NCBI RefSeq assembly: GCF_035222375.1
Contig: NC_085890.1
Coordinates: 1,798,001-1,862,000, forward strand
DNA from: Podospora pseudocomata
Lineage: Eukaryota > Ascomycota > Sordariomycetes > Sordariales > Podosporaceae
Direction of reading: 5' to 3'
Length of the DNA stretch: 64,000 nucleotides
The notes beneath the pieces are model-generated. The model ran no database searches and was not told where the DNA came from. It was given only the letters and a program-made list of their open reading frames with translations. The translations under genes and the position numbers were made by a program. Shown in pieces: positions 56,047 through 64,000 of this stretch. Numbering within the stretch: the first letter of the stretch is position 1; every line of letters starts with the position of its first letter.

Positions 56047-57500
56047 ATGGCCACCGAAGAAGGCGCGGAGACATACAAAATTCAGGTGACACCCCTTCAG
56101 CCAAGGTCTTCCAATCTTCGTACATATTCACGCAAGAAGTCAATCAGCAAGCTGCCGTCACTCAAGCCATCCCAGAAACAGTATCCTGTCAAGCCACCGC
56201 AACAAACTCAGCTAAATCTTCGGGTGACGAAGACACCGAGTAACGTTTCGAAGGCGGCTGAGCCAAGACCCTCGAATCGCATCGAGGTTGTCATTCCGGA
56301 TACAGAGAGTGCTAGTTTCGATCCTCATGACTACGATGACGCCTATTTTGGTGAGGAGGAGGATGAAGTCGTGGATGACGACGTGGGCGGCAATGAAGTC
56401 GCGGAGAACTATGAAGTGGTATATGCAAGCGAAGGTGATGGTGAGAATCTGAACACAACAAGAAGAGAGTGTACGTGTGGTATTCCTGACAGAAACATGT
56501 GAGCCTGCTAACGTCCAAAATAGCCAACACACTCTTCCTCCCGCCTGGCGCAGGGGAAGACGTGTATAATATACCAGATGACTTACCAGAAGACTTGCCG
56601 CCTGTCGTACCCAATAACAGTGATCGCCAGAAGAAGTCCAACGGCAGTGAACGCCAGAAGGACCCGGTCCAGGTTGTAATGCCATCAACAACACCACACT
56701 TCACGCAACAGATGATTCGCGGCCGACCGCCCGGCAATGGTCCTCGACGCCCTCACCTAATCTTCAACAAGCTCCCTTCGAGAAGCCGCTTCAAAAAGCT
56801 CCCGCAGAAATCCGGACGACAGACCTCGAATCTCCGCTCCAACCCAGGCGACGGCTTCTCAGACGATGAAATCAAACGCTCTGGCCTCGTACTCCGTCGC
56901 AGTGCGAAGCAAAACACATCAATCACACGCGTGGCTGACACTGATATCCCCCGCAGACCACCACTTCCCAGGCTCAAGCAGGACAAGAGAAGGGCAGACT
57001 CGGAGGACAGTGTTTTCGAGATCAGACCAAGAAAGAGGACAAAATGCACCCAAGAGCAGCCAGACTCAATCGCCAATCGGTCAACTCAATGGAGATCAAC
57101 TCCTCGGCTTGCAGTCCCAACACAGATCCTCATTCCACCTCTCCGCCAGCCCAGTAATCCCAAGGCCAGGGTTATCGTCTATCCACCCACAAGTGATGAG
57201 GATGAGGAATCAGAGTACAGCCCAGACGACAGATTCATTATCCCCCAAAGCAGAGACTTCATTACCTCATCAGACTTGCGAACCACTGAGGACGAGGACG
57301 AGGACGAGGACGAGGAGGAGGAGGGCAATGGTTATGCAACATACATCTCCGAGACTTTCACCGGAGGCCAACGATCGAGCTCAGTACCTGTCGAGCCCAC
57401 AGTACAGAGTGACAGTGCAGGCAACGGGGTGGATGCCGGGGTGCAGATTACTCAGGGGCTGGAAAAACGGAGAGGGTTGAAGAGGAGTAAGACGCAGTAG
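56047..57500 (+). CDS. Disordered, charged protein of unknown function (466 residues)
   Basis: Exons 56047-56470 and 56524-57500 (53-nt intron, GTACGT...AATAG with a CTAAC branch point) give 466 residues. The start (GCGATGG-like context with MATEEGAETYKIQVTPLQPR) is preferred over upstream Mets in the same frame. The sequence is low in hydrophobic residues, with acidic tracts (GEEEDEVVDDDVGGNE, TEDEDEDEDEEEEGNG) and basic clusters (RRPPLPRLKQDKRR, FEIRPRKRTK, which could be nuclear localisation signals). No folded domain is recognised. A nuclear role is a guess from composition only. Confidence 0.75.
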
Positions 57501-57886
57501 AGAGGCGCAAGGGCACAATGACTGGCCATGTAAAGGATTGACAATATTTTGGAACGTAGGGGGAAGACTGTAGGAAAGAAAGGACGGAAAGAAGGAGGGG
57601 GATGTATTCAACATGCTTGACAATCTTTGCTGCACATAGCTTCTCAGCGGTTGGCTTGAACATCATCCTGCATATTTAGGCCATTAATCAGACAGCGACC
57701 TTGCTCTTCTTGGCTATTTTTATTTGTTACATTGTCATCATCAATATGTACTCTTGCCAGCACCAAAAAAAACCAGAAAAAAACACGAACTCTTGATTCC
57801 CATTCCCAAACGCCTGGAACATTAAAAAACAAGAGATATCTTCCCTCTCGTCATCTCGGACTCCTAGTAGACCACAAACGGGCTCC
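57501..57886. other. Convergent intergenic region, 3' flanks
   Basis: About 390 bp between two convergent stops. It contains an A-run near 57765-57785. No gene is seen. Confidence 0.5.
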
Positions 57887-59000
57887 TTATTTGGTCCCCT
57901 TTCCCTTAGCCTCCGTCTCCCCCAGCTCCCTCACAAACACCCTTGTCCTCCCCTGCCCGGTATAATCCTCCATCCCCGTCTCAAACCCAGGGCAAACCCC
58001 AATAGCGAGGTACTTCCCATCCCCACTGAACCCCAAGCTCGCCACCGCCTCGGGGAACTTTTGATACTGCCTCATCCTCCTCTTAGCCTCGGCATCCCAA
58101 AGCGCGACCGTCCCATCACCACCACCAGAGGCAAAAGTTCCGTATACCGGGTGGAAAGCGAGGGCGTTGACAGGATAAACAATATCCCCACCACCTTCTT
58201 CTTCCGGGGCGGCCTGCCGGTGGCACTTGAACGCGTATTTCCTCGCCTGCGATTCGGGCGTGTCCTCGAACCACTCCACCGCCACCCTCCCCTCAATCGA
58301 GGAAGTAGCATACCCAGCATCATTGGGCATGCACGCCACCGCGCGCGTCAAAAACTTGAGCGACGACTCCCTCGTCTGCCATGGGGCGGGAGGACTGGTG
58401 GCAGCCGCCAAGGTAGGCAAATCATAAATATGCACCAACCTCGCCGTCATAGCCACCACCAACTTCGTCGGGGACGATGACAAGGCGTGAGGTTTCCCGG
58501 GAAGGGGGATGACCAACGGGTCCGACCCCGGGTCGGAAAGCTTGTGGACGTGGAGGGTGTTGTCCCAGCTAGCGGAGACGAGGAGGTTGTGCGCGGAAGA
58601 GTAAACTACGCAGCGGACAGGCTCGGAGTGTTTCGACAGGACGGTCTGCTCGCCAGAGGTGAGGTCGATCTTCTTGACTTGTCGGTCCATGCCTGCGGTG
58701 TAGGCTTCATTGTTGGAGGCATCGCCGAAGCAGACGTCTAAGACGGGGGCGCGATGCTCGTATTTGTTGAGAAGATTGGCGTTGTCGCCTTCGCCTTCGG
58801 TGAGTTGGTAGAGGTAGACGTGCTTGTCCCAGGAGGAGACGAGGAGGCGGTGGGAGGAGTCGGGGGAGAAGACGAGGGAAGAGACGGCGTCGGTGGGGGG
58901 TTGGGGGAGTTCGAATTGTGTTGCTGTTTTATCACCCTATTAATATATACACGTATCATCGATGATGTATAAAGATGCGCGGATACATACAAGGAGCCAT
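57887..59000 (-). CDS. bub3: Mitotic checkpoint protein BUB3
   Basis: A first exon of only 10 nt (59000-58991, MAP plus one base) is joined to 58923-57887, giving 348 residues. The WD40 propeller includes LVFSPDSSHRLLVSSWDKHV, VLDVCFGDASNNEAYTAGMD and the BUB3 signature IEGRVAVEWFEDTPESQARK followed by YAFKCHRQ. BUB3 bridges MELT repeats of the kinetochore to BUB1 and MAD3 in the spindle checkpoint. Without the micro-exon the model would start inside the first strand. It faces gpn2 across 448 bp. Confidence 0.94.
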
Positions 59001-59448
59001 TTTGTCCTGATTTCTGCGTTGTGTGGTGGGAAAGCTGAATCCTGTTGAACAATCAATCACCGTTTGGGAGCTCTCTCGCAGATGGGAACTGTTGCGAAAG
59101 AGCTCCAATGCGACAACCAATCTCTGGGGCAATGGCAGTAAACAAGCCTTGGCATATTCTGCCGTCCCACACCGCTATTATTTTCCAGACGACCCGTCCC
59201 CTGTGGCCCCCCACTTGCCGCCCCTAGGTTGCGGTCAGCGTCATCGTCTCCCGCTAATCTTTTGGCGGGGCAGATGCAAGCACCGAGAAGCTGTCAAATG
59301 TCAACCAACTACTGAACCGAACCATCCAGAACACATCACTCTCACGCGACGCGATTAACATTGAGGCTCACAACATCACATTTGCTTTCAAACCCTTTCG
59401 ACGAAACACATACCTTTCTTACAACTCTCCCACAACGCACAACACAAA
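59001..59448. promoter_or_regulatory. Bidirectional promoter region of bub3 and gpn2
   Basis: Both start codons lie at its edges, so both promoters are here. No element was assigned. Confidence 0.5.
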
Positions 59449-60610
59449 ATGCCCTTCGGACAACTCGTCCTCGGCAGCCCAGGCGCAGGCAAAAGCACCT
59501 ACTGCGATGGAAGTACGTTCCCTCCCCTCCTTCTACCCCCCTTTCCCATACTAACCTCCCCCTGCCCCAGTGCACCAGTTCATGTCCGCTATAGGGCGCC
59601 AATGCTCCGTCATCAACCTCGACCCAGCCAATGACCAAGCCTCCTATCCCTGCGCCCTCGACATCCGCGACCTCGTCACCCTCGAAGAGATCATGTCCGA
59701 CGACCGGCTCGGCCCCAACGGCGGCGTCCTTTACGCCCTCGAAGAGCTCGAAAACAACTTTGAGTGGCTAGAAAACGGGCTAAAAGAACTCGGCGACGAC
59801 TACGTCCTGTTTGACTGCCCGGGGCAGGTCGAACTGTATACGCATCACGCTTCCTTGCGCAACATCTTTTACAGATTGCAAAAGAGGTTAAATTACAGAG
59901 TATGGCACAACATCTTTGCTGGCTAATTCTGCCGTATGCTGACTGGTTGTCTACAGCTAGTAGCAGTCCATCTATCCGACTGCTTCTGCCTAACCCAACC
60001 ATCTCTCTACATCTCCACCGTCCTCCTCTCCCTCCGCGCCATGCTCCAAATGGACCTCCCCCACATCAACGTCCTCACCAAAATCGACAAGATTTCCTTC
60101 TACGACCCCTTACCCTTCAACCTCGACTTTTACACCGAAGTCCAAGACCTCTCCTACCTCATGCCCATCCTCGACGCCGAAGCACCAGCCATTCGTAGCG
60201 ACAAATTCGGCGCCTTGAACAACGCCGTCGCAAACCTCGTCGAGCAGTTTGGGCTAGTAAATTTTGAGGTGCTGGCAGTAGAAAACAAAAAGAGCATGAT
60301 GCACCTCTTGAGGGTCATCGACAGGGCGGGAGGGTATGTTTTTGGTAGCGCCGAAGGAGCTAATGACACCGTTTGGCAAGTCGCGGTGCGAAATGATTCG
60401 TCATTGCTAGATAGTATCGATGTCCAAGACCGGTGGATAGATAACAAGGCCGAGTATGACGAGCGGGAGAGGCTAGAGGAGGAGGAGCAAGAAAAGATCA
60501 GGGAGGCTCAGGCCCAGGCCCAGATGGATGCTGCTGGTCCAGTGCCTGGGTTGCCCCAGCTAGGTCCGGGTGATGGCTCGGGGATCAAGGTAGTTCGTAA
60601 AAAGAAGTAA
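59449..60610 (+). CDS. gpn2: GPN-loop GTPase 2
   Basis: Exons 59449-59512, 59571-59899 and 59957-60610 give 348 residues. The P-loop is GSPGAGKST (9-17), the family GPN motif is at 69-71 (LGPNGGVLY), switch-like YVLFDCPGQVELYTHH follows, and the guanine-specificity motif is NVLTKIDKIS. The C-terminus is charged (Glu/Arg/Gln-rich) and ends VVRKKK. GPN GTPases assemble RNA polymerase II before nuclear import. All nucleotide-binding motifs are intact. Confidence 0.94.
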
Positions 60611-60632
60611 ACCCTTGCTTTGAAACTAAAAC

Positions 60633-61220
60633 TCAATCCTCAACCATATCATCCTCAGAAGCGGAGTCAACATCTTGACCTCCAAGAATGGGAAGAGTGC
60701 GCTGCTGGTTATTATTGTCCCTGCGCAGCAAAGCACCTAGAGAATCGGAGGAGCTTTTGCCTTTGAGCTCCTCCTTGGCGGCGAGAACGAGAAGTCTGGC
60801 GCGGCGAATGGTCTCCTTTTCGACCTTGCGCATGGTGCCACTCACGCGGACGACGCGGTAGATGCAGGGGCGGCCGTTCTTCATGGGACAAGACTGCATG
60901 AATGACAGGGCGGCCCAAACGAGGCGGTAGTGGTCACGGGAGACGCGGAGGATGAAGGTTGAGGTGGCGGGGGAGAAGTATTTGACCTGGAGGTTGTGGT
61001 TTACCTTTCCTGCGCCGCAGTCGCCGAACAAGGAGGTGACTTCGTTGCGGACGTCCTTCAGTAGGGTTTGGGGTTTGAGGTCTGAGTTGGTGGGCTGGTT
61101 GTAGAGGAGGAGGTCGGAGACGGGGACGGGTACGGGTATGGGTACGGGTGTGCTGGTGGAGGGTGGGAGGTCGGTGTAGAGGATGTTGACTAGGAGGTAG
61201 CGGTCTTTGAGGCGGACCAT
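60633..61220 (-). CDS. pop5: Ribonuclease P/MRP subunit POP5
   Basis: A single-exon gene of 195 residues, starting MVRLKDRYLLVNILY. The family core is present: VRNEVTSLFGDCGAGKVNHN, LQVKYFSPATSTFILRVSRD, YRLVWAALSFMQ and YRVVRVSGTMRKVEKE. POP5 is a protein subunit of RNase P (tRNA 5' processing) and RNase MRP (rRNA processing). Residues about 22-40 hold a Pro/Val-rich insertion (STPVPIPVPVPV) encoded by a hexanucleotide-like repeat at about 61120-61150. The stop codon is 22 bp from that of the convergent gpn2. Confidence 0.92.
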   Translation of the reverse strand: MVRLKDRYLLVNILYTDLPPSTSTPVPIPVPVPVSDLLLYNQPTNSDLKPQTLLKDVRNEVTSLFGDCGAGKVNHNLQVKYFSPATSTFILRVSRDHYRLVWAALSFMQSCPMKNGRPCIYRVVRVSGTMRKVEKETIRRARLLVLAAKEELKGKSSSDSLGALLRRDNNNQQRTLPILGGQDVDSASEDDMVED

Positions 61221-61853
61221 GATGAGGTCTTGAAAATCTAATGAAGGGTTGGTGTGAGGTTTGTTGTGAGGGAAAGTTGATGTTGACTGATGTGTGAGGA
61301 GAAGGGTGAGAAATGCTTGGCTTATCGATAAAACGTTGTGATGGGCGAGCCTAAGTTTAAAGTAAAAGTGGGGCGCTGTTAAATGCATCCCTGAAGAGCG
61401 CAGAGCTTTCTTCATCACAACAACACAACACACCATCTCGAACACATTCGCAGAAAACCATCCATTAACCAGGGTCATATTCCCAACCTGCCATCTTCCC
61501 TGAAACCCACGCTATAGCTGCCCACCGCCTTTTGGTTATGGTAGTCCCTATCATACAGCCTTCATTTGAACCCAAACCCAAAACTCATCCATCATCATCA
61601 AACCCGGCTCAATCAATCATTCATTCAGTCCCAAGTCCCTGAGTTTGTAATGCTGAGTCTCCAATGAAATAAACCCCCCGCCCCTTCCATTGGTCATCCC
61701 TCATGAGTGTCCCCCATTCCGATCCTTGACATGTAAGAAAGGCTGCCCTTGCTTGTATATTACTCCCACAGAGACCAACTATCCCATTCGCCTTCTGTGC
61801 TGAAAACAGGTACTCAGGCAGCCAATTCTGCCGGTGCGCCTCGGTAAACAGGC
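61221..61853. other. Intergenic region between pop5 and the COPI-associated gene
   Basis: About 630 bp: the pop5 promoter and leader and the 3' flank of the next gene. No gene is seen. Confidence 0.5.
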
Positions 61854-62790
61854 TTAAACCTGCTCAGCACCCCACCCAGCATCAGCCTCGCGCATATTGG
61901 CAGGGGGCTCGATCGAGGGGATGAACTCCAAAGCGACGTAAGCAGCACCAGCCAGACCAATAAGCGAGCCCATGATGATCCTGAGAGTGCCGTCGTGGAG
62001 AAGGATGGTGCCGATGAAGATGTAGACTAGAAAAAAGTTATCATGTCAGGTGGAACCCCAACCATTAGCAGCCCGGCATAAAATATACTTACAAACACCA
62101 CGACCAATGAACGAGAACAAGAAAGATCCATAGCGCGAGACCTGAGGAGGGATCTGGAACTCGAGGAGAGCGGTGGCCAGACCAAAGAGGATCACGTAGA
62201 CCCCGATAATCGACGACTGGCTGTTATTCCGTTGGTAACGATCCTTATATTAAGTATTGGGTACATCACCAACAACTTACAAGCCAACGGGGAAAAACTG
62301 GGAGATACCGCCAGCGACCATAAGACCACCCACCACCAAGTTCACAATGCGGCTGTGGGAGGGAATAGTTAGCATATGTTTTGTTTTTTCATCATCCCAA
62401 GATATAACACGGCCAGCGATGTCCGAGCTCCATCACGTCGACCCTTGCAAATCCCGACGACTGGTGCTGTTTCGGCAGTGCATCGCAACCCAGTATCCAC
62501 ACACTTCGTCCTTCATCGCTAACACAACGCAGGGTCTCGAGGCTCGGTCAGGCGTTCTCGATGCGGCGTCGTCATTGATCCAATACCACCACCGACGTCC
62601 AACCCTTCTCGTGCATCGCGCCAATCCATTTGATAGCGCACGATGGGTAGTCGCATTCCGCTATTCCTACCGTCGTCCTTGCCTTCTCCCCTCATTTGAT
62701 CCAACCTCCTCCCCTCTACAGCGCCGCGCAACAGCAACCTCGATTCGATATAACGAAAAGCAAAACCTACAAGATGTTTGAGAAATCCAT
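61854..62790 (-). CDS. COPI-associated membrane protein (TVP15-like)
   Basis: Four exons (62790-62771, 62352-62281, 62220-62093, 62026-61854) keep phase and give 130 residues. The first exon is 20 nt (MDFSNI plus two bases) and the first intron is about 418 nt, the longest in the window; the start is chosen because it restores the family N-terminus MDFSNIFRIVNLVVGGLMVA. Hydrophobic segments continue as SSIIGVYVILFGLATALLEF, FLFSFIGRGVFYIFIGTILL and LRIIMGSLIGLAGAAYVALE, four helices as in the COPI-associated (PF08507) family, to which yeast Tvp15 belongs. The C-terminus is soluble and acidic. A Golgi location is expected from the family. Confidence 0.82.
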
Positions 62791-63763
62791 CGTATTTTTC
62801 CAATCGAGTCTTTGTAACTCTGTCCGTGTCTCGCTTCCGTGTCTCGAAGTTCGTCGGTCGGTGGGAATCGGAATGGGAATGTCTCGTCGTTTTTGCTAAT
62901 TGCGCGGCGTTGTTTGGGTGATAGTTACGTGTTCCTTTCTTTTGACGTCGTGCAAAAATAAAAAAAGATTCTAGAAAGAAAAAAAGGAGCTGCCTTAGGG
63001 AAGCTTGCGCAAACTTGGTCAGGGAAACCGACAGGGGGAGCTCTTCCGAACAACCAAGAGAGCTGGAAACGGAACCCCAAATGACGCGGCGCGGCGCAAC
63101 GTGGTGCGGAGGGCTTCCGTGTATTAGGTAAGACTCCTCCGAACCCCGGGTCCAACTCAACAACCGAAGAAAACGCAAACATCAGGAGGACCTAGGGGAA
63201 TTGATTGCAAAAAGATGGAGGTGGTTTACTTGAAGTATATAAAGGTATGAAGACAATGTCATCATCACTGTATTTTTGAAGAATGCAGACCCAAGATACC
63301 TAGGTTGTGAGTTCCAATAGTTACACTTCCCAAAGGGGTTAAGCCTCAAGTATGATATCATCCGAACGCGGTTTCATGATCCCCCTCCCCTCGCCCACCA
63401 TATCAACATTGATTAAATATTTCCCAGGAACCGGGTTGGTGGTATCATTCCTATCGATTGCAACTCTGCAAAAGTATGGCCCAGATGGTTCAAATGAGAG
63501 TGAAAAAGTGATTGTAATACTGTTGAAGATTGATTGATTGGGATTGCCGTGTCCTCTAGTAAAGGAACCCAAAGCACCTATATACCAGCTTTCTCTACCA
63601 CCCAAAACGCCAAAGGCCGGTCGCTATCCCGTGCTGTCTGTTTAAACTCCAAACCCGTGCGAGCCCAGTGTTGCTTTTCTCGCCCCATGCACTCCACAGA
63701 GAACCCCAGGCCCAATGCACCAACCCAAAGCCCATGACAAGATTAATATCCAGCAAATGGTGA
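62791..63763. other. Intergenic region near the right edge
   Basis: About 970 bp. It contains an A-rich stretch around 62950-62985 and several short ORFs (for example 63339-63605 on the minus strand, 88 codons) without family motifs or splice evidence. Confidence 0.45.
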
Positions 63764-64000
63764 TTACCCATCCAACTCAGCCAACTCCCTCTCCTTCTGC
63801 TTCAACATCTCCCTCATCCTCTCCGCCTCCAAAGCCAACACAGCCCTCCTCTCCGCCTTCTTCTGCTCCGCATCGCTCGCTCCCATCAAACTCCCCGGAC
63901 TAGGCAGCCTATCCTGCCTTGCCCCCCCTTCCTCCCCCTCCCCCCTCCCCATCATCGTCGGGTTCAAAATACTCTTGATCGAACTTAACCTCTTCGTCTG
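63764..64000 (-). CDS. C-terminal end of a protein that runs off the right edge
   Basis: A minus-strand frame is open from the window end to the stop at 63764-63766 (about 78 codons). It contains KRLSSIKSILNPT, a Gly/Glu-rich linker and a charged helix likely to form a coiled coil (QKKAERRAVLALEAERMREM then LKQKERELAELDG). Only the C-terminus is visible, so the family cannot be named. Confidence 0.5.
   Translation of the reverse strand, partial: QTKRLSSIKSILNPTMMGRGEGEEGGARQDRLPSPGSLMGASDAEQKKAERRAVLALEAERMREMLKQKERELAELDG

Overview
This window is nuclear chromosomal DNA of a filamentous ascomycete, most likely a member of the Sordariales related to Neurospora, Podospora and Chaetomium. The grounds are short introns of about 50-100 nt with GTRNGT donors and CTNAC-like branch points, Pezizomycotina-type orthologues (pph-1, nit-9, mdv1, tom20, vma-16, vps15), and a single dispersed 5S rRNA gene of the Neurospora type. 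The species cannot be fixed from the sequence alone. All gene models were assembled by reading splice sites by eye and checking that reading phases agree.

Layout. 0-5 kb is accessory: the 3' end of an ISG12/IFI6-like membrane protein, a predicted pseudokinase, a 5S rRNA gene, an orphan ORF and a decayed copy (A) of an F-box-like family. 5.7-26.6 kb is a conserved core: a seven-TM DUF3112-type protein, the PP2A catalytic subunit (pph-1), exocyst EXO84, TOM20, the wybutosine enzyme TYW1, a TMEM42-like transporter, the TFIIA small subunit (toa2), the V-ATPase c'' proteolipid (vma-16) and the molybdenum cofactor protein NIT-9 (gephyrin type). 27-34.5 kb is again accessory: a second decayed copy (B) of the F-box-like family, a 21-bp-period repeat array, one small ORF and about 3.7 kb without a recognisable gene. 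34.6-43.7 kb carries a membrane-anchored SH3 protein, VPS15 and LEA1 (U2 snRNP A'). 43.7-47.9 kb is a gene-poor relic island containing two more arrays of the same 21-bp-period repeat. 47.9-64 kb is core: BCP1, chorismate mutase, MDV1, an aldo-keto reductase with an in-frame stop, a disordered protein, BUB3, GPN2, POP5, a COPI-associated membrane protein, and a partial gene leaving the window.

The conserved genes are housekeeping (trafficking, mitochondrial dynamics and import, tRNA and splicing biology, transcription, mitosis, Moco and aromatic amino-acid synthesis). They do not form a pathway cluster; several are arranged as divergent pairs with short shared promoters (exo84/tom20, toa2/vma-16, bub3/gpn2) or tight convergent pairs (gpn2/pop5, bcp1/chorismate mutase).

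The most unusual signals are: three arrays of one 21-bp-period repeat family, each next to a decayed gene; a broken paralogue pair of a Cys-containing F-box-like family; a kinase-like gene lacking the catalytic Asp; an abrupt switch from C-ending to G-ending codons inside at least six genes; and two otherwise conserved genes (vps15, aldo-keto reductase) that appear interrupted inside G-runs of their G-rich 3' halves.
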